A stretch of 64,000 bases of DNA from Haliclona indistincta (lineage: Eukaryota > Porifera > Demospongiae > Haplosclerida > Chalinidae), in NCBI GenBank assembly GCA_964017065.1, contig OZ024785.1, positions 4,502,588 to 4,566,587 on the forward strand, given 5' to 3'. Position numbers and translations under genes: made by a program. The notes under the pieces are model-generated. The model saw only the letters and a program-made list of their open reading frames with translations, was not told the origin of the DNA and did not search any database. The first letter of the stretch is position 1; each line of letters begins with the position of its first letter. Positions 36,032 to 47,542 of this stretch are shown here, piece after piece.

Positions 36032-36829
36032 ATGTCTATCATTGTCAGAGTGTTGTTTTTACTGGTAGTCAGCAGTGTTTCAGTCATTCAGTCTGCACCT
36101 TGCAATAAAACAAATACTAGTTGTGAAGATTGTAACGACAAAAATTGTGAAGATTTGAATAGTAGAAGTGCATCTGTGAAAATAACAGCATCAATTAAAA
36201 CAATAGAGAAGGTATGTTGCAGATAATAACACATTGTTTTGAATTTTATTTATTGTTCCATATACACAGCTGCTTAAGCCTTATCACATTGATATACAAG
36301 TTAACACATCATTATATAGAGAAAGTAGCGCTCCTCCATCGCCAATTGTTTGTGAAAGGCTTCCTCTTCATCTTTTTGAGCTACATCAAGTTAATACCAT
36401 CATTGGAAAGCATTTAAACAGCAGTACTGTAAACTCTAGCTGCGATATTTATAAGCGGATGCAAGCTATTTCTATATTTATCGAAGACAGTCTTTCAAGA
36501 ACCTGTGAATTCGTAAGCCAACAAATACTCTTAACGTGTCATCTTTCACTCTCTTATTATAGGCATCCACTGAATGTAGTAATACAACAATAGACTGTTC
36601 TACATACGCGTATCAATCTAACAAGCTTAATGTAAGCACTTTCCCCATCGAATCACTTTTCTGGAAGGCAAAACTTATTACGCAGACCATCAAATGGCAC
36701 TTAGTGGGCAGTACAATGGGTAATATTTTTCCACCATGTCGTTGCTCCTGGATCGACTATGTGATGACTGATACTTATAACAAAACTACAATCTGCTCTG
36801 TCAAACAACTATTAGGAATAATAAACTGA
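36032..36829 (+). CDS. secreted cysteine-containing family protein, copy D (intact, 3 exons)
   Basis: Exons are 36032-36211, 36270-36512 and 36563-36829, with phase-0 introns of 58 and 50 nt. The product is 229 residues. A signal peptide (MSIIVRVLFLLVVSSVSV) precedes a mature N-terminus with four cysteines (CNKTNTSCEDCNDKNC). Helix 1 is VCERLPLHLFELHQVNTIIG, helix 2 is KRMQAISIFIEDSLSRTCEF, helix 3 is PIESLFWKAKLITQTIKWHL. The tail has PPCRCSWIDYVMTDTY and TICSVKQL. I count twelve cysteines in total and several N-x-S/T sites, including NKT and NTS side by side. The AATAAA hexamer overlaps the last codons and stop (GGAATAATAAACTGA). It is nearly identical to copy F, 8.35 kb away. Function unknown. 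Confidence 0.88.
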
Positions 36830-37736
36830 TCTACTATTAAAAGTGCTTATTATTCTAATTTATTTTTGTAAAAATTATTACTATTAAATCAATTTTAAAT
36901 CGACAGACTATCAAGTGTTATATGTACATAAATAGACAAGAGAGGTAAAGAAGATGGTTATAATGGCAACTATTGCTGTAGGGAACTTGATTTGCACGTT
37001 ATTATAAACAAGAACACAATCATTATAAAATTGATTAGCAGATACATGTATGAACAATCCATTCAAACAACCCTCCATGTATTTTAAGTGATTATACTTC
37101 ACACTGTATTTCCATTCTCCAATACACTCTCCTATAGCTACCTTATGCATTGTGAGTCACTAAATTCAAAGTCATGAACTTCCATGAGTGTATGTGTGTG
37201 CATGAACGTAACACCTTGTATCAAGTTGCTGACTATATTTATTATCAGCTTGAAGTTGTGTGAACTGTCAATGGTACCGCAATACCTATGAGAGTATGCA
37301 ACCGCCAATGGTTGATGGTTGCATACTCTTAGTCTTAGGTAATGAACTCTTGGTCAGGACAGTGAGAGTGTCAGAGCGATGACTCGGGTAGGTGCATCGA
37401 GAGCATTGGCTTGCAGGAATTAATAGTTGTAGATACCTTTGTCTGTTGCCTCAACAACACCACAGTAACCTAAGCAGTAGTGATAAAAGTGACATGCTTG
37501 CATACATGCATGCTCACTGAGTGAGTTTATACAGCAACAATACAATAATTTGTTAGTCGAAGAAACAATAATTAAGACCTTCATGTAAGCTACAACATTT
37601 GGACTCGGAATAACTGTTATGATAGAGAACTCCCGCACAACTATAAGAAAATAGAAAGATAGATACAAGATGCATCTGATGCAATTCAGCAGCTTCTCTC
37701 TATCACAATCTCTATGTTCTATGACTACACTGATAA
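36830..37736 (+). other. spacer downstream of gene D
   Basis: Standard downstream flank, nearly identical to 45181-46080. No gene seen. Element P1 interrupts it after CTGATAA. Confidence 0.6.
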
Positions 37737-38968
37737 TTATGCCACGCGGTAGTCGTGGCATATTTAGGGTTGGGCGGAATACAAGATGGCGGCTACACTT
37801 AGGCTAAACGCAATAATTCGCGTATATCTTGGCTGTTGACGACATTAGGGGTATTTTAACTACCTAGCGGCTATCCCAAGAGGTAAGCGCTTACAATGAG
37901 TCTACTGTTAAAGACTATAAGGCCAGTTGGTACGGGCATGAAAAGATGGCGTCTCGCCTGGAGGCACTACTACGGCACTGCCATATCTTCGCCGTACGGG
38001 CGTTTCAAGCTAATCTAACGTTCTGAAGCTCCTTGCACGATTTGTGCGATTACAAACAGACCTTCAGAAGCACAAGAAACCAGGTCTAAGGTGGTAAACC
38101 TGAGTTCACGTGGTCACCCGTTTGTTCATCTTCTTTCTTCTTCTTATTCTTCTTCTTCTTCAGAGAGCCTAGCGCCGTGGCTAGTGAGCTATTCGAGACA
38201 AAACCTACACAGAAACTACACTAGTCGTTGGGAGCAGTGCACCTGATGTCTATTTAAGCCTAAAACACTAGCAGAAGCGAGTAATTTCAGGAAAACAGCG
38301 ATTTTTGGTCCATAACAGACTCCATTCCATCATTCTGTTTGAACTCCGTTACTAGGTTACGCCTACTCGCGCACGCCCGTGTACGCAATTATTCTAATAC
38401 AAGCGCACCTTAGTACAAATTGCTTGGAACGCGAGTGCTGCTGCCACTAGCAGTGTTCACAGCAGTCTGTACGAGCAAATCTTCACTGTTACACTGGATT
38501 TGTCTGTTCAGGCTTGTAAGAATGCTAGCCTAAGCTTAGCTAATGTTGCATGATACGTGTTGCATTCAGTGCACAGTCGCCTGATTGCCGGAATGCAGTC
38601 AGCTGAGACTAGCTAGTTCTCTTTTACACTGTATTAGCATAAGTTCCAACTAAGTCATTAATAAAAAAAGAAAAGAAACAAGTAATAAAAAACATTTTAA
38701 CCAAAATGGAAGAGATTTAGGGTTGGTACATTTATCGAAAAAGTATGGAAACAAGATTTTGAAATGAAAAGGATTGTAACAATAGCAGTGTAATGCTACC
38801 TCCCTAAATTAACTGCTTTCGATGGTTGTGGTTAATTTAATAGGGAGGTAGCATTACACTGCTATTGTTACAATCCTTTTCATTTCAAAATCTTGTTTCC
38901 ATACTTTTTCGATAAATGTACCAACCCTAAATCTCTTCCATTTTGGTTAAAATGTTTTTTATTACTTG
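37737..38968 (-). mobile_element. P-family element P1 (complete)
   Basis: The 1232-bp insert starts TTATGCCACG-CGGTAGT-CGTGGCAT and ends ATTACTTG. Joining the flanks gives CTGATAATAATAACT, exactly the unfilled sequence at 27261 and 46078, so it inserted A|T with no duplication. Read on the minus strand, a fold-back (arms 38679-38813 and 38833-38968) forms the 5' end. A CTTCTT tract (38140-38162) sits in the middle and a hairpin with ACTACCG in its centre forms the 3' end. ACAAGATGGCGGCTAC lies just inside the hairpin, as in F elements. Confidence 0.93.
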
Positions 38969-39135
38969 TAATAACTAAATTTGGAAGCAGACCTCACACA
39001 CTAACAATAGCATGACAATCATTATGTGACTGTGAATGGCAAACACCTCATTTTTGACAGCACTTTGTAAGTGCGATAATAGCTATAATGTGAAAGCACC
39101 GCACTCATAGCAAGATCATGCATCATAAAAACGTA
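38969..39135 (+). other. host segment between P1 and P2
   Basis: 167 bp of slot-1 flank collinear with 27280-27440. Confidence 0.8.
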
Positions 39136-40369
39136 TTATGCCACGCGGTAGTCGTGGCATATTTAGGGTTGGGCGGAAAACAAGATGGCGGCTACACTTG
39201 GGCTAAACGCAATAATTCACGTATATCTTGGCTTTTGACGACATCAGGGGTATTTTAACTACCTAGGGGCTATCCTAAGAGGTAAGCGCTTACAATGAGT
39301 CTACTAATAAAGACTATAAGTGCAGTTGCTATGGGCATGGCAAGATGGCGTCTCGCCTGGAGGCACCAAGTACGGCACTGCCATATCTTCGCCGTACGGG
39401 CGTTTCAAGCTAATCTAACGTTCTGAAGCTCCTTGCACGATTTGTGCGATTACAACGAGACCTTCAGAAGCAAAGGAAACCAGGTCTAAGGTGGTAAACC
39501 AGAGTTCACGTGGTCACCCGTTTGTTCATCTTCTTTCTTCTTCTTATTCTTCTTCTTCTTCAGAGAGCCTAGCGCCGTGGCTAGTGAGCTATTCGAGACA
39601 AAACCTACACAGAAACTACACTAGTCGTTGGGAGCAGTGCACCTGATATCTATTTAAGCCTAAAACACTAGCAGAAGCGAGTATTTTCAGAAAAACAGCG
39701 ATTTTTGGTCCATAACAGACTCCATTCCATCATTCTGTTTGAACTCCGTTACTAGGTTACGCCTACTCGCGCACGCCCGTGTATGTAATTATTCTAATAC
39801 AAGCGCACCTTAGTACAAATTGCTTGGAACGCGAGTGCTGCTGCCACTAGCAGTGTTCACAGCAGTCTGTACGAACAAATCTTCACTTTTACACTGGATT
39901 TGTCTGTTCAGGCTTGTAAGAATGCTAGCTTAAGCTTAGCTAATGTTACATGATACGTGTTGCATGCAGTGCATGCAGTCGCCTGATCGCCAGAGTGCAT
40001 GCAGTCAGCTGATAGCTAATTCTCTTTATACACTGTATTAGCATAATTGCCAACTAAGACATTAAAAAAAGAAAAGAAACAAGTAATGAAAAACATTTTA
40101 ACCAAAATGCAAGAGATTTAGGGTTGGTACATTTATCGAAAAAGTATGGAAACAAGATTTTGAAATGAAAAGGATTGTAACAATAGCAGTGTAATGCTAC
40201 CTCCCTAAATTAACTGCTTTCGATAGTTGTGGTTAATTTAATAGGGAGGTAGCATTACACTGCTATTGTTACATTCCTTTTCATTTCAAAATCTTGTTTC
40301 CATACTTTTTCGATAAATGTACCAACCCTAAATCTCTTGCATTTTGGTTAAAATGTTTTTCATTACTTG
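39136..40369 (-). mobile_element. P-family element P2 (complete)
   Basis: It has the same structure and orientation as P1 and is nearly identical. Joined flanks give AAAACGTATCACTGTGAA, the unfilled sequence at 46246, again A|T without duplication. The arms of its fold-back (40080-40369) differ from P1 at several places, each difference being matched in the opposite arm. Confidence 0.94.
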
Positions 40370-40815
40370 TCACTGTGAATATTGCAGTTGCGTTAAATTT
40401 TTACCAATATCGCATCTACATTGCACTATAAAAATAGAGGCCGGACGTTTGCCTCCTTTTCGCATTCAGAGTCAAATAATTTACCTGACGCGAAGTAATG
40501 ATTAGATCAGAAGTTGATTGTTACTTCATACTGATCTGCTCGTATGACATTATGTATCTTCATACAATACCCATTGAGTGGGGGCATGTATTCTAATAAT
40601 GTACTACAGAGCCGGGGAAGCCGGGCTTCAGAACTTCATGTAAGTTGGGTATCATATAACAATTATCGTTCTGGAACTTTCATGTATGGGGATTGTCTTT
40701 TGGAAAAAACCAATAAGATCATAAAACATAATTTGGTATAGCTATTAATAAATATTAATTTATTGAATAGATAATTATTATACTGTGTAGTATAAGTTCA
40801 TGAATGAAAGCACAA
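40370..40815 (+). other. slot-1 flank of pair 4
   Basis: Contains the TATA-like box (40427) and the G-rich conserved block (40544-40740). The 65-codon ORF at 40544 matches other copies but accumulates mostly amino-acid-changing differences and frame breaks. Confidence 0.6.
40427..40436 (+). promoter_or_regulatory. conserved TATA-like box, slot-1 flank
   Basis: TATAAAAATAGAGG block, as at 402, 27495 and 46308. Confidence 0.4.
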
Positions 40816-41594
40816 AGATGAAAGAGAAACTTCAAAACAGGCAGTTGTCATCACCAATAATAGCATGCCTGCAACGTGAATGGTCATGCAGAAAGTTGTC
40901 CACTGCACATGAGCTTAGAGTGTGAGTGTGGACTGCAACAGATAGTGAGCTCTGTGTAGCTGCTGCACTGTTAAGACCAGAGATGATCTTTGGCACATGA
41001 GCAGCCTGAGACTGCATCCGTCTGTAAGTGCATGTGCATTCGAAAATGAATAAGTTGAATTGCATGTTTGAGGACCACCGAATGTTCTCGTGGCCTTGCA
41101 ATGATGCGCAATTACTATACATCCATGGGTGTAAGCAGCCCTGGCACTGCAAGCACCTTCCTCCCAAATTTAGTATACAATGTAATTATAAGTTGCTCCA
41201 TTACTGCAGATGCAGGTTTATTTACGCTGCTTGCCAGTACTGTTTCGTTGTGCTGTAACACTGTTACTTAGTGTGTTGTAACAGCACTGCTACAGTATCT
41301 GGCTTGTTGAATATCTAACTTCAGAAGCTGACATCAATGATTATTAATAATTAGTGCATGTGAAACTGTGATGTCATAATGGTCAGTAGCTTGAAATTTT
41401 CAGCACGGCGAGGCGCGCTATGCGCAAACTTGCCGCGAGCCGCTGGCAAATGATCACGTGAGCTGGTCCGCGCGGTCCGGTCCGGTCCGCATTTGAGCCC
41501 GTACCATCCATGGATTGCCCGAGCAAAGCACGGATCCATACTTTGAGAAGCGCAATCCATGGATTGTCCCGATCCATGGTTTGCGCATAACATA
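40816..41594. other. replacement segment of unknown origin
   Basis: It replaces the promoter, exon 1 and exon 2 of the slot-1 gene. A 111-codon minus-strand ORF (40832-41167) is open but unrecognised. The right part (41480-41582) has repeated ATCCATGGATTG palindromes and GC-rich CGGTCCGGTCCG. I cannot assign it to a known element. Confidence 0.5.
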
Positions 41595-41596
41595 TG

Positions 41597-41790
41597 CACT
41601 TTCTCCACCGAATCACTTTTCTGGAAGGCAAGACTTATTACAGAGACCATCAAATGGAAGTTTGTGGGCGATACATCGAATAATATCTCTCCTCCATGCG
41701 TCTTCGCAGCAGCTGGATCGACTATGTGATGACTGATACTTATAACAAAACTACAATCTGCTCTGTCAAACAACTATTAGGTACTAGTTA
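41597..41790 (+). pseudogene. secreted-protein family gene E, exon-3 fragment (slot 1)
   Basis: It begins inside exon 3 (CCGAATCACTTTTCTGGAAG) and follows the family through ACCATCAAATGGAAGTTTGT. One extra base near TGCGTCTTCGCAGCAG shifts the frame before the W-I-D motif. It ends with the usual CAACTATTAGGT. No exon 1 or 2 remains. Confidence 0.85.
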
Positions 41791-44274
41791 ATAAACTGAT
41801 TATTATTATTAATTAAATCAACTGACTATCAAGTGTTACATGTACATAAATACATAAGAGAGGGAAAGAAGTTGGTAAATATTGCTGTAGAAAACTCGAC
41901 TTGAAATTTAATGTAAACAAGAGCACATCATTTTAAAATCGATTAGCAGATATGAACAATCCATTCAAACAACTCTTTGTACTATAGAAGTACTCCATTC
42001 ACTGTATTTCCATTCTCCAATACACTCTCCTTCCTTCTGCATTGTGAGCCACTAAATTCAAAGTCACGAACTTCCATGAGTGCATGTGTGTGCATGTACG
42101 TAACACCTTGTATCAAGTCGTTGACTATAATAATTTTTATTATCCGCTTGAAGATGTCTGAAATGCCATTAGTTCAATGCCTATTAGAGTATGCAATCGT
42201 CAATGTGCCCCATTGGACGGCGTTGGGCACTTTCTACGTCACAACCGGAAAGCATTAGGACTGCAATGCTAATGATATTCACAGTTCTGGAATGTTTCAC
42301 TACTGCAGTAATAATAGTCATCGTTGTGTATAGGTAACCTTATGATGCAGAAAATACCCAACTGGGCATATTAATGATTGCATTATCTTACTGAAGAGCG
42401 GTGAGTTATTTTACAGCTTCATGACTTTAGTAGGTCCATGGAGAGCATTGTCTTGCAGAAATTGATAGTTGTAGATATCCCTGTCAGTTGCCACAACAAC
42501 ACCACAGTAACCCATGCAGTAGGGATATAAAGTGACATGTTTGCTTGCTGAGTGTGTTTATAATTGACATGCTACATGTAGTCATAATGCATGATTTGAA
42601 CTGCACAAACTGTGCCAATATGCTTGGTAGAATGTCACTTCTATAAATTACAGTGAAATAGCATTTTCATTTTTCATACCAACAAAGTGATGACCAGCAT
42701 TCTCCAGATTCCTCCAGAACAGTTATTTAAAAAAATAATAATTGATGAGCAAATCTAAATCAGCTTTGTTTAAGGCTTCAACAGTCTTAATAATATTGTT
42801 GCAAAGGGTATCTACTCAAACCAGTCAGTTTAAGTTACGAACATAATATGACCAATACATTTACAAGCAAATGTTTCATTTTTTATGAGTTAGGACTTGT
42901 AAACATGGCATTGAGCATCAATAGATGTAGTCAGGTACTATAGATACTTGAGCAATCGGTTACTATGACTACATGATAGCATATACATGTATGATGGTAC
43001 CAATGTTAGTATGAGTACATTTATATACATGATGTAGCTATTCCATAAAAGGTTTGTCTATTGTCGATTCTGTACCTAACTTAGCTCATTGAATTTTGTA
43101 CAATTCCCATTGTGGGGGGTATGATATTAGTATACAACATATCATGTACTACAGCTAGAGAATAATTTTTTTATTAGAAGTCTGCTTTTCAGTTGAAATT
43201 GGGTATGACCATTCTGGAACTTGCATGAGGATTACAAGTCATGTCTTTGCATAACTAAAAACAAGCGCAAACATCAGAAAAAAGAATTAATAACCTACAA
43301 AGCTGCGTACCATAATATCCTTACATAGCTACCATACTAGCTACCCCACTTCTTGGGCTCGATATGCTCCTGCTAGTAATGAAATGCTCTATACGTGCAT
43401 GTAATGATAGTCTGACCATTAAGCTCAACATTGTGTAGGATGCCCACTAATTTACAGACCGCAATACACATTGCAGTAAAATAATTATCCACACTTGTCA
43501 AATGTACAACCAGAGTTAGTAGTGACACAAAGCTTCCAATTACAGCCTTATACTCATCTCACATGCACACATTCTCTTCTGCACGTGTGAAATATCAAGA
43601 AGCAACCCTATCCTCCCAACCCAGTGACAATTGCAAGTTCAGACTCAAACCACATTACTTCAAACACCAAGTCACTAATAGATGTGTACTCTTAGTCCAG
43701 TCTCCTTATTTCACCTCTGATCAATGTTGACAAATTTTACTCACATATTCAATTCTTTCAATACAATTTCTTAGGAGGACACCGTGGGGCCAGGCAATGA
43801 CAGACCATGATCACAACACTCGCAAGTTACTCAAACTATGCCTCAGTACCAAGCCTATGCACACACACAGCTGCATCTCATCCTGTGCCTCAGTGCCAGA
43901 CCCGCCGTGATCCTTCCTGCAGCATTGTCTCAGAACCTGGTGACTATTATTCACACCCAGGTTGCAACTGCCCCATGCAAGTCGTTGTTGTTCCAGTCAA
44001 TTATTGCCCTTGCCTGTCCTCAACTGAGCCAAAGTAGTTAATCTCAACGGTAATGCGCAGTACATTAGTATACTATAGGTCTCGGTTAACACAGAAACTT
44101 AGGAAGAGTTGAAACATTACTGAACAATGAGATAATGATGTATTTTGTGTAGTGTTTGGTAACAATTTAAACTACAGTAACTAGTATGATGCAGAAAAGA
44201 CATAATTCCTGATCTTCTTTACCTTACATCAAGTTACAAGTTCCATGTAGATGAACAAGTATAGAGAATTACAG
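41791..44274 (+). other. spacer and slot-2 upstream region (copy F)
   Basis: Collinear with 32680-33238 plus 34051-35921 (without R2). It contains a broken M2 relic (42728-42860), the G-rich block (43105-43130) and the exon-like block (43770-44040). Confidence 0.6.
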
Positions 44275-44282
44275 TATAAAAG
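44275..44282 (+). promoter_or_regulatory. TATA box of gene F
   Basis: TATAAAAG, 107 nt before the ATG. Confidence 0.85.
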
Positions 44283-44381
44283 CTGAAGTTAGGTTCAGTT
44301 CAAACCAACAATTCATTGAGTTCCACAGTTGATCTCTGTATTCAATCTATCTATAGTAGCTATAATTATTTATTCTCTAAA

Positions 44382-45180
44382 ATGTCTATCATTGTCAGAG
44401 TGTTGTTTTTACTGGTAGTCAGCAGTAGTGTTTCTGTCATTCAGTCTGCACCTTGCAATAAAACAAATACTAGTTGTAAAGATTGTAATGATAAAAATTG
44501 TGAAGATTTGAATAGTAGAAGTGCATCTGTGAAAATTACAGCATCAATTAAAACAATAGAGAAGGTATGTTGCAGATAATAACACATTGTTTTGAATTTT
44601 TATTTATTGTTCCATATACACAGCTGCTTAAGCCTTATCACATTGATATACCAGTTAACACATCATTATATAGAGAAAGTACCGCCCCTCCATCACCAAT
44701 TGTTTGTGAAAGGCTTCCTCTTCATCTTTTTGAGCTACATCAAGTGAATACCATCATTGGAAAGCATTTAAACAGCAGTACTGTAAACTCTAGCTGCGAT
44801 ATTTATAAGCGGATGCAAGCTATTTCTATATTTATCGAAGACAGTCTTTCAAGAACCTGTGAATTCGTAAGCCAACAAATTCTCTTAACGTGTCATCTTT
44901 CACTCTCTTATTATAGGCATCCACTGAATGTAATACAACAATAGACTGTTCTACATACGCGTATCAATCTAACAAGGTTAATGTAAGCACTTTCCCCATC
45001 GAATCACTTTTCTGGAAGGCAAAACTTATTACGCAGACCATCAAATGGCACTTAGTGGGCAGTACAATGGGTAATATTTTTCCACCATGTCGTTGCTCCT
45101 GGATCGACTATGTGATGACTGATACTTATAACAAAACTACAATCTGCTCTGTCAAACAACTATTAGGAATAATAAACTGA
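44382..45180 (+). CDS. secreted cysteine-containing family protein, copy F (intact, 3 exons)
   Basis: Exons are 44382-44564, 44624-44866 and 44917-45180, with phase-0 introns of 59 and 50 nt. The product is 229 residues. It is almost identical to copy D. It has one extra serine in the signal peptide (VVSSSVSV) and one residue fewer at the start of exon 3 (TECNTT rather than TECSNTT). Changes such as E to K in the N-terminal cysteine region are few. The start is the first ATG after the TATA box and begins the signal peptide; the upstream in-frame ATG at 44316 lies in the leader and would bury the signal. The three helices and PPCRCSWIDYVM tail are as in D. Function unknown. Confidence 0.88.
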
Positions 45181-46307
45181 TCTACTATTAAAAGTGCTTA
45201 TTATTCTAATTTATTTTTGTAAAAATTATTACTATTAAATCAATTTTAAATCGACAAACTATCAAGTGTTATATGTACATAAATAGACAAGAGAGGTAAA
45301 GAAGATGGTTATAATGGCAACTATTGCTGTAGGGAACTTGATTTGCACGTTATTATAAACAAGAACACAATCATTATAAAATTGATTAGCAGATACATGT
45401 ATGAACAATCCGTTCAAACAACCCTCCATGTATTTTAAGTGATTATACTTCACACTGTATTTCCATTCTCCAATACACTCTCCTATAGCTACCTTATGCA
45501 TTGTGAGTCACTAAATTCAAAGTCATGAACTTCCATGAGTGTATGTGTGTGCATGTACGTAACACCTTGTATCAAGTTGCTGACTATATTTATTATCAGC
45601 TTGAAGTTGTGTGAACTGTCAATGGTACCGCAATACCTATAAGAGTATGCAACCGTCAATGGTTGATGGCTGCATACTCTTAGTCTTAGGTAATGAACTC
45701 TTGGTCAGGACAGTGAGAGTGTCAGAGCGATGAATCGGGTAGGTGCATCGAGAGCATTGTCTTGCAGGAATTAATAGTTGTATATATCCCTGTCAGTTGC
45801 CTCAACAACACCACAGTAACCTAAGCAGTTTAGTAGTGATAAAAGTGACATGCTTACATACATGCATGCTCACTGAGTGAGTTTATACAGCAACAATACA
45901 ATTTGTTAGTCGAAGAAACAATAAGACCTTCATGTAAGCTACAATATTTGGACTCGGAATAACTGTTATGATAGAGAACTCCCGCACAATATAAGAAAAT
46001 AGAAAGATAGATACAAGATGCATCTGATGCAATTCAGCAGCTTCTCTCTATCACAATCTCCATGTTCTATGAGTACACTGATAATAATAACTAAATTTGG
46101 AAGCAGACCTCTCACACTAACAATAGCATGACAATCATTATGTGACTGTGAATGGCAAACACCTCATTTTTGACAGCACTTTGTAAGTGCGATAATAGCT
46201 ATAATGTGAAAGCACCGCACTCATAGCAAGATCATGCATCATAAAAACGTATCACTGTGAATATTGCAGTTGCATTAAATTTTACCAATATCGCATCTAC
46301 ATTGCAC
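45181..46307 (+). other. spacer downstream of gene F
   Basis: Nearly identical to 36830-37736, but here the sites hit by P1 and P2 are unfilled (46078 and 46253). No gene seen. Confidence 0.65.
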
Positions 46308-46317
46308 TATAAAAATA
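46308..46317 (+). promoter_or_regulatory. conserved TATA-like box, slot-1 flank
   Basis: TATAAAAATAGAGG block, fourth copy. Confidence 0.4.
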
Positions 46318-47429
46318 GAGGCAGGACGTTTGCCTCCTTTTCGCATTCAGAGTCAAATAATTTACCTGACGCGAAGTAATGATTAGATCAGAAGTTGATT
46401 GTTACTTCATACTGATCTGCTCGTATGACATTATGTATCTTCATACAATACCCATTGAGTGGGGGCATGTATTCTAATAATGTACTACAGAGCCGGGGAA
46501 GCCGGGCTTCAGAACTTCATGTAAGTTGGGTATCATATAACGATTATCGTTCTGGAACTTTCATGTATGGGGATTGTCTTTTGGAAAAAACCAATAAGAT
46601 CATAAAACATAATTTGGTATAGCTATTAATAAATATTAATTTATTGAATAGATAATTATTATACTGTGTAGTATAAGTTCATGAATGAAAGCATTAACAT
46701 TGCTGCTGGGCAATGATATGTAGGGATGAGAACGATTTATATACAGCGGTTTTATTACTTCTTGCGATGTTGAAGCGTAAACCATAGAGCATAGTCTGTG
46801 CACTAATGCAATAAAAACGTCATTAAGTCTTTGATCATGCTCCATTGTGTGAATAAATACCAGTGATTTGACACATTAGTGACTGCAAGGTGACACTATA
46901 CACTCAAAATCATCCTAATAAAACTTCTGTATAGATTCAGCAATTAATCTAATAAATAGCAATAATTATTGTTATCAAGGTTTCACAATATCATTGCTGT
47001 ATAGAAATGAACAGCTGTTGTTAATTCTATATAAAAATTAATATTACTGCACAATGTCTTCAACTATAGCACTGAGCATCGACATTCAGAATTGACATTC
47101 TGATTGAAAATCGGTCACGAAGGTTACAAACAGTTCGCAAAGGCTATAACCACATACATGTATACCTGCCTGTCCATTGTATTAAAGATGCATGGATCCA
47201 TTCATGAATGGTAATGATCAATGAATCTGTGTACAACCTTCTTGCAAACAATGGCTTGTTATAATTATTTTATTAGAAAAGTAAAAAAATTGGTTTATAT
47301 TTGCATGTGCACATTACATAATTATTAATTCTTATTTGAGAAAAAAAAACAAATAGGAACTGAATAGCAATGTTGTGTTTGCAAAACAATGTACCTACAA
47401 ATGTTGTGGTTTGAACAAAGAGAATGCAG
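46318..47429 (+). other. slot-1 gene upstream region (copy G)
   Basis: Holds the G-rich conserved block (46425-46620), then AT-rich sequence collinear with 57840-58707. No gene. Confidence 0.6.
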
Positions 47430-47437
47430 TATAAAAG
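47430..47437 (+). promoter_or_regulatory. TATA box of gene G
   Basis: TATAAAAG, 113 nt before the ATG. The slot-1 version of the downstream block is AAGAAATTAAGTTCAGTT, shared with gene I. Confidence 0.8.
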
Positions 47438-47542
47438 AAGAAATTAAGTTCAGTTGGAAGCAAATAAATTGAGTTTCTTAGTTACACATTCAGTATTCAT
47501 TCTATATAATAGCTACAATACTATTAATATTTTATTCACAAA

